From Bradyrhizobium erythrophlei (GTDB lineage: Bacteria; Pseudomonadota; Alphaproteobacteria; Rhizobiales; Xanthobacteraceae), in NCBI GenBank assembly GCA_900129675.1, contig FSRD01000001.1:168501-232500 (forward strand): a stretch of 64,000 nucleotides of DNA, written 5' to 3'. A program made the position numbers and the translations under genes. Under the pieces are notes generated by a model. It had not been told where the DNA came from, did not search any database, and saw nothing but the letters and a program-made list of their open reading frames with translations. Below, one piece after another: positions 1 to 8,152 of the stretch (the stretch's first letter is position 1; each line of letters starts with the position of its first letter).

Positions 1-454
1 ATCCCTTTACGTCAGACCTCCGCCACAACTTGGCAACGAGAAACCGAACGCGTGCCGATTCAAGCGAGACGTTGAGCACCATCTTGCTTGCAGGAGACCT
101 CTGTAGGCCAATGGCAGGACCGGTAAGCGGCCCTCAATGGCCATTGATCAACGCTATCCGCGGCATTCCATACGATGCAGATTGAAACGATCACGACGAA
201 CGTGTTTGGCTTTTGGTGGTTGGTCTTCCTTGTGATTTCGGAAATACAGACGAGCGACATATTCGTATCCAAGACGAGAACTCTCGTCGCTCCCGAGACC
301 ATCATCATGTCTGGTCGCTCCAAACCTGATCAAACCGTCGTCAGGCGACAGCAATTCTCCCGTTAGCTGCGCTCTAACCAGGCTGGAAGTACCTTCGCGG
401 TAAATATCGTCAACATTTCTTGCGAGTGACCTCGAGTCACCCGCAAGAAGTGCA
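1..454. other. no gene recognised
   Basis: I see no convincing gene here. The short reading frames on both strands lack good ribosome binding sites and resemble no family I recognise. It lies downstream of the small exported-protein gene that ends at 455 on the minus strand. Confidence 0.5.
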
Positions 455-730
455 TCAGCGACACACGTATGCGCCATTTACAAGAACGCGGACGCAAGCC
501 GTGCCTGCAGCTGCGGCACCGACAGCCGCTCCTCCCACGACCGCCCGGCGCGTTGTTCGACGCGCAACGCCGGCAACGCTAGCGGGGGTAGCTGGTCGTC
601 CCACCCTGGCTTCGGCGCTTTGGATGGACAGCGCAAGGCCGCCGCTTTGCGGCAAGTCGATCGAGGCAAATATTCCAAAACCCAGGACGGCAACAGCAAG
701 CAGCATCCGTTTCGCGTTAAACGTCTTCAT
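455..730 (-). CDS. small exported alanine-rich protein
   Basis: This is a 91-residue protein of unknown function. Its N-terminus (MKTFNAKRMLLAVAVLGFG) is a typical signal peptide, followed by a mature part with the block ARVGRPATPASVAGVARR, an alanine/glycine-rich stretch and a C-terminal pair of cysteines ending in VCR. The start is supported by a GGGAGGT-type ribosome binding site just upstream. A FixK/FNR-like box lies 70 bp upstream of the start codon, so low-oxygen control is likely. A decayed relative sharing the GRP-TP-SVAGVARR block sits at 37763-38157 behind its own box. The protein probably acts in the periplasm or outer envelope; no biochemical role can be assigned. Confidence 0.7.
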   Translation of the reverse strand: MKTFNAKRMLLAVAVLGFGIFASIDLPQSGGLALSIQSAEARVGRPATPASVAGVARRTTRRAVVGGAAVGAAAAGTACVRVLVNGAYVCR

Positions 731-792
731 GGCGACCTCCCTTGGCGGGTTAAAACAGTGCGGTCAGTTTTAGGACGCAGCTGGTTCTCGGC

Positions 793-806
793 TTGATTTG
801 GATCAA
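793..806. promoter_or_regulatory. FixK/FNR-like box
   Basis: The sequence TTGATTTGGATCAA fits the FNR/FixK consensus (TTGAT-N4-ATCAA). Its centre is 69.5 bp from the start codon of the minus-strand gene at 730, a spacing that would suit activation with a short leader. Confidence 0.8.
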
Positions 807-1246
807 TTGAGTGGGAATTGTGAGGCCACCCGTGGTCGGAACCTGTTTCGACGTTGATGCTGCGGCGCGGCATTGGGAGACAGGAACTCGCGCATTGACT
901 GGCTGGGAATGGACTAAAATGTGGCGCTGGCGCTTGGCATTTCGAGCGCTCTGTCCATCCCACTCGCGGTTTGGGTGTTTCTCAAATGCTGGTTTGACGG
1001 TCAGCACGGTCCTAATTCGGTCCGTGGCACAAACTGCACTGGGCTGCCCGCCGATTTGGACCTAGTCTTGGTGGCGTTATGAAAGATGACCTTGTGTTCC
1101 AAATTTGCGTCATTGGCCTGGGACTGCTGCCGGTCGCACTAGCGTTTATTGTGCTGTTCATGCGGTAAGACCGCCTCGCTTGCTTGTCACGGTGCTTTAG
1201 AAACGGAGCGGGAGGAGTGAGGTATTATCAAGCAAATCATAGGCCA
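807..1246. other. mostly non-coding stretch
   Basis: Apart from one possible 29-residue membrane peptide (1079-1168, listed separately) I see no gene. The stretch separates the minus-strand gene at 455-730 from the end of the minus-strand operon at 1247. Confidence 0.4.
1079..1168 (+). CDS. possible 29-residue single-pass membrane peptide
   Basis: An ATG at 1079 opens a 29-codon frame ending in TAA. After a short acidic start (MKDDLV) nearly the whole peptide is hydrophobic (ICVIGLGLLPVALAFIVLF) and ends MR, as expected of a tiny single-span membrane protein. There is no strong ribosome binding site and no family I recognise, so this may be chance. It is reported because such peptides are easily missed and it lies beside a FixK-box gene. 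Confidence 0.3.
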   Translation: MKDDLVFQICVIGLGLLPVALAFIVLFMR

Positions 1247-1714
1247 TCACTTCAGCGATATCGCGATCCTGCTGATGTTAGCGGCGAACTCCATTCCCGC
1301 TCTCGGCCCTTGCAGTTCGATGACGACGCCTTTCGCATTCCGCAGGTGAATGCCTCCGAGGCCGCCAATGAAGGCGCCGCCAGCACCGGCGGAGCTGTAG
1401 GTACCGGCAAAGTCGTTCACCTCCCTTATGCCTGAAGCCCATCCTTCCAGCCGTATGATAGATGCTCCAGCTGTAACACCCAGGCTGAGACCGGAAATTC
1501 TGAATGGATAGTCGCGCCCGAGATACGACAGAACGCCGCTGCCGCCACCGGCGCCCATCATCAGACCCGCCTTCACGAACTTGACCCGGACGTAGCCGGC
1601 CGCCTGCCCGAGCGATGATGTTTCCGGAACAACTACTGCGAAGAGCGCGATCACGGCGACGCGAAATGCAGACAACTTCGTTGCAGCTTTGCCGCGTTCA
1701 AGGGACCGCCACAT
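1247..1714 (-). CDS. exported SYLF/EipA-like glycine-rich protein
   Basis: This is a roughly 155-residue exported protein, starting at the ATG at 1714 that overlaps the upstream gene by 17 bases and is followed by a signal peptide with the hydrophobic core FRVAVIALFAVVV. The mature part has a glycine-rich block (MMGAGGGSGVLSYLGRDYPF) and alternating small and hydrophobic residues, suggesting an all-beta envelope protein. It loosely resembles SYLF or DUF1134/EipA proteins, but I cannot place it firmly. A clear paralog is encoded at 8153-8587, also last in its operon. It is last in the DUF3300-DUF2950 operon and so probably under the box at 4369. Its role is unknown. Confidence 0.7.
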   Translation of the reverse strand: MWRSLERGKAATKLSAFRVAVIALFAVVVPETSSLGQAAGYVRVKFVKAGLMMGAGGGSGVLSYLGRDYPFRISGLSLGVTAGASIIRLEGWASGIREVNDFAGTYSSAGAGGAFIGGLGGIHLRNAKGVVIELQGPRAGMEFAANISRIAISLK

Positions 1715-2630
1715 CGATCTTCTTCCAGGTCTGATCGGGATCGAACAGGTACGTACGCCTTGCGATGCCCTCGGTCCGGTTTCCGAGATCTTTCTCGTAA
1801 ACGGTACCGGCATGATTGACCATGAAGGTCATGACGCCGGAATTTCCGTACTCGGCGGGATATGCGATCAGCGCGAAGCCGCCGATCATCTTGTCCTTAA
1901 CGACGTAGTTCAACGCGCCGCCGGGCGCGTTGGGGCCCTGCCCCTTCAGGATCCGAAAATAGTATCCATGATAGGGCGCCGCCTGCTCACCGACCTTGTA
2001 CCCTTCGGCCGACGCCTGCGCCGCTAGTTCGCCAAGCGGACTCGGATCGCGATCGTCGCGCCAGAACAACCCGTCCTTCTTGCCGGGGCTACTGACGATG
2101 CGCTGGGCGTAGACTCCCGACCCCTCACCGGTGCGATCCTTTTCGGCATATTCGTTCTGGGCATCCACGAAGGCCAGACAGGTTTGAATGGCGTCCAGTT
2201 CATTGCGTCCGATGCGACGATACAGAATCTCGATACGCCCCGCATCCGAGTCGAATTCCCAGCCGCTCTTGTTGTTGACCAGGGGGATCGGGAACGGGAA
2301 GTCATCCGCACCCAGGATGAGCGTGGCCTTGTTGTTTCCTTCCGCTTTGACAGAATGCTTCGCGTCATACGCGGAGAGGAACCGTTGGCGCATCTCGGCA
2401 TCGGCGACATCGTCGCCGGATTCGACAATGTCTTCGGCGCCGTGACCAAGCACCTTCAGAATGATGTCCTTCGTGCCGGTCTTGACAGCGGCGGCCAGCG
2501 CCGCCGCGGCATCCTCCGGCGAGGGATAGGCTTGCTGAGCCTGGGCCATGGAGATCGACAGCGCCAACATCAGGATGGCAGCGACGGTCGCCGACGCGCG
2601 ATGAAACCGGAGCGGTTGAAACATGATCAT
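1698..2630 (-). CDS. DUF2950 family exported protein
   Basis: This is a 310-residue protein matching the DUF2950 family: a signal peptide (ending about residue 31, SMAQAQQ), an N-terminal helical part rich in alanine, and a conserved C-terminal part with HGYYFRILKGQGPNAPGG and GVMTFMVNHAGTVYEKDLG. DUF2950 genes are commonly found next to DUF3300 genes, and here the ATG overlaps the DUF3300 stop codon by 4 bases, so the two are translationally coupled. The function is unknown; the protein should be periplasmic. It is the second gene of the operon running from 4315 to 1247. Confidence 0.88.
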   Translation of the reverse strand: MIMFQPLRFHRASATVAAILMLALSISMAQAQQAYPSPEDAAAALAAAVKTGTKDIILKVLGHGAEDIVESGDDVADAEMRQRFLSAYDAKHSVKAEGNNKATLILGADDFPFPIPLVNNKSGWEFDSDAGRIEILYRRIGRNELDAIQTCLAFVDAQNEYAEKDRTGEGSGVYAQRIVSSPGKKDGLFWRDDRDPSPLGELAAQASAEGYKVGEQAAPYHGYYFRILKGQGPNAPGGALNYVVKDKMIGGFALIAYPAEYGNSGVMTFMVNHAGTVYEKDLGNRTEGIARRTYLFDPDQTWKKIDVAVP

Positions 2631-4315
2631 GGCAAGACCTCCGATGGCGTCGGAATCCTCGCGCCGCCGGCAAGCCAGTTGCGGTAGGAGCGGAACTGCA
2701 GCCCCAACTTTTCGTAGTAGACGCGCAGATACCCGTCCTGGCCGCGGGTCACGGCTGCCGGCATCAGGCGCTGCACTTCCTGCGCGATGACGCCAACATA
2801 GGCCTTGCTGCTGCCGAGATAGCTGAAGCGGTAGTAGCCGAGGCCATTGGCGAGATGATCGAGCAATACAACATCGTGCTTCAATGCGATGTCGGAGCGC
2901 CGTCCACCACCGCCGCCACCGCGGAAGCCGCCTCCTCCGCCACCGCCGCCGCCTCGGAAGCCACCGCCGCCGCCGCCACGGCCGGCAAAGCTGGGAGCAC
3001 CACCGCCCCGCGGACCCATGCTAGCCATGCTGGAGCGACCGCGGGCCGATTGCGCAGCGGCCGCCCTACCCGACGACACGTTCAGGGCGGAGCTGCGACT
3101 ACCGCCACCACGCGCGGCGTTGCTGCCGCGGTTCACGGCCTTGGCACGATCGCCACCACCCTTGGCGGCCTTGGCACGATCCCCAGCACCCTTGGCGGCC
3201 TTGGCACGATCGCCGCCGCCCTTGGCGCGATCCGCTGTGCTCGGGCGATTGCCGCGGTCACCGGCACCACCGGCACGATCCCCGACGCGGTCGCCAGTGC
3301 GATCGCCGGCGCGATCTCCAACGCGATCTCCTCCGCCCGGCCGATCCTGCCCCGGACGAAGCACCTGTTGCCCGTCGCGGCCGCGGAAATCCATCCGATT
3401 CGAGGCGCCGGCCTTCAGATTGTTGTTGCCGAAGCGCTGCTGAACGTTGGCATTGTTGTATCGCACCCCCTGGCGATGCACCGGATTGTGCTGCCAGTTG
3501 TTCCCGATGTTGTTTATCTTGTTGTAGTGATTGACGTAGAGGTTGCGGTTGCCCCAGTTGCATCCGCCGCCCCAGTAATTGCCCCAGCGTCCGATCGCCC
3601 AGCCGGCGCCGAAGGCGAGGCCCGTCGCGATCACGCCCGCGCCGATATAGGACGGGTAGCCGAAGTAGTAGGGTGGATAATCCGTGTAGGGCCAGCTTCC
3701 ATAAACCGTCGCCGGATCATAGTACGGGACGTACATCGTATCTGGATCGGCCGACTCGATGACGATCGCCTGCCTGCTTTCCTGGGTCTGAACGCTGACC
3801 TTCTGCTGCTTGGTGGTGACCAGCTTCTTGTTGTCATAGGCCTTGGAGCGAAGGCGCTGGATCGCGTCCATCACGTCCGGCTGCTGCGCCAGAACCGCGT
3901 CGCCGAGGTTCTTGGTCCAGTCGACCTTGTCGCTCATCATCGAAATGACGTCCGGCGTGCTGGCAAGCGCCTTGACGCTGTCGTCCCAGGCCTGCTTGTC
4001 GACTTCCTTCTTCAGGGCATCACCCTTCAGATTCTTGCGCTCCTTCAGCCAGCGGTCGGCCTGCACCACTTCCAACGGATAGGTCGACGCCGCCAATACG
4101 TTTGCCAGCAGCTCGTCAGGATAGAGCGCGATCGGCGCAACCAGTGCTTCGAGCTGCTCCGGCTTCAGCAACTCGGCACTCGGCGGCGGTTGGCTCGCCG
4201 GTTGTGCCTGGCTGCTGGGAGCAGATGGCTGGTCGGCCGTCTGCGCCAAGGCGGCGACAGGGATCGCCATCAGCAGCGCGAGCGCAATCAGAATCTTGCC
4301 GCAGCGGAGCATCAC
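2627..4315 (-). CDS. DUF3300 protein with C-terminal S74-type chaperone domain
   Basis: This 562-residue exported protein has three parts. Residues 1-25 form a signal peptide. Residues about 50-240 are the DUF3300 domain (EQLEALVAPIALYPDELL, VPYYDPATVYG). Residues about 310-470 are a low-complexity region with GDRxGDR and GGGDRAKAAKG repeats and poly-glycine. Residues 474-562 look like a peptidase S74/intramolecular chaperone domain: SDIALKHD, then YVGVIAQEVQRLMP and GYLRVYYEKL. The Ser474-Asp475 pair is where S74 domains self-cleave. DUF3300 is of unknown function; S74 domains help phage tail spikes trimerise and then cut themselves off. A surface or periplasmic fibre-like protein is a reasonable inference. 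It heads an operon with DUF2950 behind a FixK-like box. Confidence 0.88.
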   Translation of the reverse strand: MMLRCGKILIALALLMAIPVAALAQTADQPSAPSSQAQPASQPPPSAELLKPEQLEALVAPIALYPDELLANVLAASTYPLEVVQADRWLKERKNLKGDALKKEVDKQAWDDSVKALASTPDVISMMSDKVDWTKNLGDAVLAQQPDVMDAIQRLRSKAYDNKKLVTTKQQKVSVQTQESRQAIVIESADPDTMYVPYYDPATVYGSWPYTDYPPYYFGYPSYIGAGVIATGLAFGAGWAIGRWGNYWGGGCNWGNRNLYVNHYNKINNIGNNWQHNPVHRQGVRYNNANVQQRFGNNNLKAGASNRMDFRGRDGQQVLRPGQDRPGGGDRVGDRAGDRTGDRVGDRAGGAGDRGNRPSTADRAKGGGDRAKAAKGAGDRAKAAKGGGDRAKAVNRGSNAARGGGSRSSALNVSSGRAAAAQSARGRSSMASMGPRGGGAPSFAGRGGGGGGFRGGGGGGGGGFRGGGGGGRRSDIALKHDVVLLDHLANGLGYYRFSYLGSSKAYVGVIAQEVQRLMPAAVTRGQDGYLRVYYEKLGLQFRSYRNWLAGGARIPTPSEVLP

Positions 4316-4368
4316 ACCCTCCTTTGAGGTTCCTCGCGGCGAGCATCGGTCCGAGGCAAGGTCGTTCC

Positions 4369-4382
4369 TTGATAAAGATCAA
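4369..4382. promoter_or_regulatory. FixK/FNR-like box
   Basis: TTGATAAAGATCAA matches the consensus at both half-sites. Its centre is 60.5 bp upstream of the start codon of the DUF3300 gene (minus strand, 4315). Confidence 0.8.
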
Positions 4383-4556
4383 GGAAACCCCGTTACCGCG
4401 CGCGGCAGCGCAAGAGCAGCGCGGCCGCCTGGATCAGGCTGAAGTTGATCTACCGCGGCAATCGGACGCCTGTCTGAAAAGCGCACCACCCGACACGCGA
4501 TTCTCCGCAGAAATCTGTCGGTGGTATGCTTCGACAATGGTGCGGTCGTTCGTCCG

Positions 4557-4976
4557 CTAGATCTGACAACGGTGATATGTCACGTCCATTCCTTCCATGC
4601 CCGGAAATTCTCGGGTGATGGTGTTGTCATCGAGCACCTTCAGGAAGAACTGGACGTTTGAAACCATGATGCCAGAAGCACAGGCGACGACCAGATTGAT
4701 GAGCTGATCGCTTTCCTTCCTCGACTTGATCAGGCAGCTCTCGAACTTCCCTCTCAGACGATTGGCTTCGGCGATGAAGCCGCCGCCGTACACGCCGGAG
4801 AAATTGGAAAAATTTACCTGGTTCGCGCGTCCTTTGCGGGCGAATACCTTGCTGCATTGGTCAGCGCTCGTGGCCCATGCGCCGGTGAGCTCGAACGCGT
4901 TCACCTGCTGCGGTATTGACAGGCCGGAGCCAGCCGCGATTGCCGCGGCAAGAACCAGCTTACGAAGCGCAATCAT
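4557..4976 (-). CDS. exported protein of unknown function
   Basis: This is a 139-residue protein starting at the ATG at 4976 with a signal peptide (LRKLVLAAAIAAGSGL). The mature part starts FELTGAWATSADQCSKVFARKG, contains four cysteines and ends in YHRCQI. The motif G-x-W-x-T-x-x-x-x-C is seen in small periplasmic proteins of rhizobia, but I cannot assign a family name. The start is 22 bases after the end of the membrane-fusion-protein gene, so it is probably the last gene of the operon that begins at 6658. Confidence 0.7.
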   Translation of the reverse strand: MIALRKLVLAAAIAAGSGLSIPQQVNAFELTGAWATSADQCSKVFARKGRANQVNFSNFSGVYGGGFIAEANRLRGKFESCLIKSRKESDQLINLVVACASGIMVSNVQFFLKVLDDNTITREFPGMEGMDVTYHRCQI

Positions 4977-4998
4977 CGGCTTTCCCCTCGAGCCTCCG

Positions 4999-6231
4999 TC
5001 AATGACCGCTGAGTACCAGTGTCTTGATGGGCACGAGCAGTGCCTGGATGCGCAGCAGCAACGCATGCACCAGTCCGACGCCGTCGATGACATGCAGGAC
5101 GATTTTCCGGCCCGTGCTGGTCTCCTTCGCAACGATTTCCTCGTGGTTGCTGGTATAGGCGTTGACGATGCAGCTGCTGCCCGCAGTCACACCATCGAGA
5201 CCGCCCTTATAGAGCGGCTCCAGAAACACAAGGATGGTGCCCGGTCTGGCGATATTCTGCGGATCGACCAGCTGCTCCCCGGTTCGGAACTGTCCGGCGG
5301 CGATGTAATCCTGCACGGTCGTGACGACCATCGGAATGATCACCCAGGGTCTCGATATGCAGGTCGCTTCCGCGACCATCCCTTCCTTCATGACCTGGGC
5401 CTCGATCTGGCCAAAGCCTGCCTGCAGAGACTGCTGGCCGGCGCCCTCCGGGATGAGCACCCCCGCGGGCCGCATCAGCTGATTGACCACGTCACCGACA
5501 CGAACCAGGAACTGCTCCACACGCCCATCGACACCGGCGCGAATGAACGTCTTGTCGAGATCCACCTGGGCCTGAGCCAACGCGGCCTCGCCACTTGCTT
5601 TCTCCGCCGGTAACAGGGTTGAGACCCGCAAAACCGACGATTGCGTCGCGGCCATCGCGGCATCGATTCCGGCCTGTCGTTGATCGACCAACACCTGCAA
5701 CTTTTCGATATCGCGTTGCGGCACGATACCGGGATTGCGACGCTGCAAGTCGGATTTGACATCCAATTCGTCCTTGGCCTGCTGATACTCGGCCCTTGCC
5801 TCCTGGATCTGGGCTTCGGACCTGGTCACGTCGGCTTGTGCCGTCGTGAACGCGGCATCAACCTCGGCGACTTTCCGTTTGGCTGTTTCGAGAGCAGCCT
5901 CCTGCTTTGAACTGTCCAGCCGGAACAGGACCTCCCCTTTCTTCACCGCCTCGCTGAATCCGACATTGACTTCCGCGACTCGTCCAGATCCTTCGGGGAG
6001 TATCGGGACCGTGCGAAAATACAGCGCGGCGCTGGTCGTTGAAGGATGAAAGTAGAAGATCATGGTGATCAGCGACACCGTGAGCATCAGGCAACCCGTG
6101 ATGCCCCATCGCAACTCGTACCAGATCGAAAAGAACGTGATCTCCTTGCCGAACCGCTTGCCCTGGACATAGCGACGGAAGAGGTAGTCAGGCAATATCG
6201 TCAGGAGGGAGCAGATCATGAGTTCAAACAT
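4999..6231 (-). CDS. HlyD/EmrA-like membrane fusion protein
   Basis: This is a 410-residue periplasmic adaptor of the HlyD/EmrA type. After a short segment that may lie in the membrane and a clear transmembrane helix (WGITGCLMLTVSLITMIFYF, about residues 45-65) comes a first lipoyl half (GSGRVAEVNVGFSEAVKKGEVLFRLD), a long coiled coil of about 110 residues, and the second lipoyl/beta-barrel part (FIRAGVDGRVEQFLVRVGDVV). No ABC or MFS transporter or outer-membrane partner is adjacent; instead a small two-helix membrane protein is encoded just upstream, overlapping by 8 bases. That layout resembles E. coli YiaV/YiaW and YibH/YibI. The substrate is unknown. The start is chosen at the ATG at 6231, where the conserved hydrophobic N-terminus begins. 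Confidence 0.85.
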   Translation of the reverse strand: MFELMICSLLTILPDYLFRRYVQGKRFGKEITFFSIWYELRWGITGCLMLTVSLITMIFYFHPSTTSAALYFRTVPILPEGSGRVAEVNVGFSEAVKKGEVLFRLDSSKQEAALETAKRKVAEVDAAFTTAQADVTRSEAQIQEARAEYQQAKDELDVKSDLQRRNPGIVPQRDIEKLQVLVDQRQAGIDAAMAATQSSVLRVSTLLPAEKASGEAALAQAQVDLDKTFIRAGVDGRVEQFLVRVGDVVNQLMRPAGVLIPEGAGQQSLQAGFGQIEAQVMKEGMVAEATCISRPWVIIPMVVTTVQDYIAAGQFRTGEQLVDPQNIARPGTILVFLEPLYKGGLDGVTAGSSCIVNAYTSNHEEIVAKETSTGRKIVLHVIDGVGLVHALLLRIQALLVPIKTLVLSGH

Positions 6232-6658
6232 GGCCGTGCACCTTCTCCTTGGCGGGACGGGATTGTTCCGTCGGCGGCGGACCGGGTTGAGCGGCCTCGC
6301 TCGCCTCTCCCGGCGCCGCATCGGCGATCTTCTCGACGGAATCGGCAATGCTGCGCAGCGGCGTACCGAAATCGGGGATATCGATCAGCGCGAGCAGCAG
6401 GCCCGCGACCCAGAATGCATGGATATGCGTGAAGAGTGAGATCAGGCCGAGGACGGCCACGATCTCGAACTGCAGCTTCTGTGACTTGTGCGCCATCCGT
6501 TCGGGAAGGCTATGCAGGCGCCAATAGAGCGTACCCACCCAGAGCACGGTGGCGACCAGGAAGATTCCCACCACCACCATCAGCACATCGGTCCCGCTCC
6601 CAGGGGCGAGGTAGAAGGGCAGATGATGCGGGGCCATCGGATGAAGCTGCTCGCTCAA
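6224..6658 (-). CDS. small membrane protein paired with the fusion protein
   Basis: This 144-residue protein has two transmembrane helices (VLMVVVGIFLVATVLWVGTLYW and EIVAVLGLISLFTHIHAFWVAGLLLAL) and a polar, proline-rich C-terminus ending in KEKVHGHV. It is the first gene of the operon 6658-4557 and overlaps the membrane-fusion-protein gene, so the two products probably form one complex. I would compare it with the small inner-membrane partners (DUF3302-like) of YiaV/YibH, but similarity was judged by eye only. The FixK-like box at 6725 is 73.5 bp upstream. Confidence 0.72.
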   Translation of the reverse strand: MSEQLHPMAPHHLPFYLAPGSGTDVLMVVVGIFLVATVLWVGTLYWRLHSLPERMAHKSQKLQFEIVAVLGLISLFTHIHAFWVAGLLLALIDIPDFGTPLRSIADSVEKIADAAPGEASEAAQPGPPPTEQSRPAKEKVHGHV

Positions 6659-6724
6659 TATGCTTTCTCCTCGAGAAGACCTGAGTGGGTAGATACAGCT
6701 TGGGTACGTCGCGCGCGGGATTTC

Positions 6725-6738
6725 TTGATTTGGATCAA
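6725..6738. promoter_or_regulatory. FixK/FNR-like box, shared divergent
   Basis: TTGATTTGGATCAA lies between the divergent genes at 6658 (minus, 73.5 bp from centre to start) and 6810 (plus, 78.5 bp), so a single site could serve both operons. Confidence 0.8.
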
Positions 6739-6809
6739 GGGAACAACATCGACCGAAACTAGCCTAGCGCCAACCATCGAACGGAACAACCATTCAGGAG
6801 CCATCAGCC

Positions 6810-7265
6810 ATGCCCGACAGCATCGATGATCTCATCCCCAGCGCGACGCAGATTCGTAAGGAAGCGGCCCTCAAGGAGGCCGAAAAGGCAGACGAATACG
6901 CGCGTCTTGCAGCTGCCGCCGAAGCCGAGAAGCGGGCCTTGATCGAGCGGCTAAACCGTCCGTCAGGCAAATCCGAGGAAGAAAAAATCCAGCTCGCCTC
7001 GACCATCATCCAGCGGGCGGTGCGAAACGGATTGACGGAAGTGCAAGTATATCGGTTCCCCAACTCGCTGTGCACGGACAAGGGCCGCGCCATCAATCAG
7101 CAGGAGGCGGGCTGGGAAAACACGCTGACCGGAATTCCAAAGGAAATATTTCAGCTCTGGGCCGACTACCTGAAACCCCGGGGCTATCGCATCAGCTACC
7201 AGATCATCGATTACCCCGGAGGCGTGCCGGGTGACATCGCCGTCACCATTGCATGGGGAGACTGA
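6810..7265 (+). CDS. conserved protein of unknown function
   Basis: This 151-residue soluble protein starts with a charged helical part (KEAALKEAEKADEYARLAAAAEAEKRALIERL), probably a coiled coil, followed by a compact alpha/beta part (VQVYRFPNSLCTDKGRAINQ, YQIIDYPGGVPGDIAVTIAWG). There is no signal peptide. A CAGGAG ribosome binding site precedes the ATG. It is followed 44 bases later by polyphosphate kinase 2, with which it probably forms a two-gene operon under the box at 6725. I do not recognise the family. Confidence 0.75.
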   Translation: MPDSIDDLIPSATQIRKEAALKEAEKADEYARLAAAAEAEKRALIERLNRPSGKSEEEKIQLASTIIQRAVRNGLTEVQVYRFPNSLCTDKGRAINQQEAGWENTLTGIPKEIFQLWADYLKPRGYRISYQIIDYPGGVPGDIAVTIAWGD

Positions 7266-7309
7266 GGGCAGTTCTTCCGAATTGAACCTCAAGCAACGGA
7301 ACGATAAAC

Positions 7310-8110
7310 ATGTCAGCCGAAGAGCGTGCGACACGGATGAAGCGCAAGGTCTACGAGAAGGAGCTGGCAAAGCTCCAGGTGCAGCTTTGCCATCTCCAGG
7401 AATGGGTGAAGGCGAACAAGCTTCGGGTCATCGTCCTGTTCGAAGGCCGGGATGCCGCCGGCAAGGGCGGCACGATCAAGGCGATCACGGAAAAGGTCAG
7501 CCCGCGCGTGTTTCGTGTGATCGCCCTTCCCGCGCCGTCGGATCGCGAAAAGTCGCAACTGTTCCTGCAGCGGTATATGCAGAATTTTCCGGCCGCAGGC
7601 GAGATCGTGATCTTCGACCGGAGCTGGTACAACCGCGCCGGCGTGGAATATGTGATGGGTTTCTGTACGCCGGCCGAGCACAAGCGTTTCCTTTCACTCT
7701 GCCCCCAGATGGAGCAATACATCATCGAAGGCGGCATCATCCTGATCAAGCTCTGGCTGGAGGTCGGAATGGACGAGCAGGAGCGCCGTTTTGAGGCGCG
7801 GATCGCCGATCCGCTCCGACAATGGAAGCTGAGCCCGATGGATCTGGAATCGTACCGACGGTGGTATGACTACTCGCGCGCGCGCGACCTGATGCTCAAG
7901 GCGACCAGCACGAAGCACGCACCATGGTATGTCATTCGCTCCGATGACAAACGCCGGGCACGGCTGAACTGCATTGCGCATCTGCTGGAATTGATCCCGC
8001 ACAAGCGCATGCGGAAGGACAAGGTCAAGCTGCCAAAGCGTTCCGACAAGGGACGCTATAATGACCAGGCGGGCTTGCGAAGGGTGAAGTTCGTCGCGCA
8101 GCGTTACTGA
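7310..8110 (+). CDS. ppk2: polyphosphate kinase 2 family protein
   Basis: PPK2 enzymes transfer phosphate between polyphosphate and nucleotides, usually making ADP/ATP or GDP/GTP from polyphosphate. The 266-residue protein has the family's P-loop (FEGRDAAGKGGTIK, about residues 45-58), the Walker B and lid region (IVIFDRSWYNRAGVE, with Asp at 103) and the C-terminal basic tail. The length fits a single-domain PPK2. Its position behind a FixK-like box suggests use of stored polyphosphate as an energy reserve when oxygen is low; this is inference. The substrate nucleotide cannot be read from the sequence by eye. Confidence 0.95.
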   Translation: MSAEERATRMKRKVYEKELAKLQVQLCHLQEWVKANKLRVIVLFEGRDAAGKGGTIKAITEKVSPRVFRVIALPAPSDREKSQLFLQRYMQNFPAAGEIVIFDRSWYNRAGVEYVMGFCTPAEHKRFLSLCPQMEQYIIEGGIILIKLWLEVGMDEQERRFEARIADPLRQWKLSPMDLESYRRWYDYSRARDLMLKATSTKHAPWYVIRSDDKRRARLNCIAHLLELIPHKRMRKDKVKLPKRSDKGRYNDQAGLRRVKFVAQRY

Positions 8111-8112
8111 GA

Positions 8113-8142
8113 GGATCGGGCCGCGCAATCGCGGCCCGATCC
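8113..8142. terminator. bidirectional hairpin between convergent genes
   Basis: A perfect 13-bp inverted repeat (GGATCGGGCCGCG and its complement) with the 4-base loop CAAT lies between the end of ppk2 (8110) and the end of the minus-strand gene at 8153. There is no T-run, so termination is inferred from the position and stem strength. Confidence 0.6.
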
Positions 8143-8152
8143 GGTTCAAGAT

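Noticed and set aside
2855..4327. A 490-codon open frame on the plus strand
   Set aside because: It is antisense to the DUF3300 gene; its alanine/threonine-rich text reflects the GDR and glycine repeats of the true gene.
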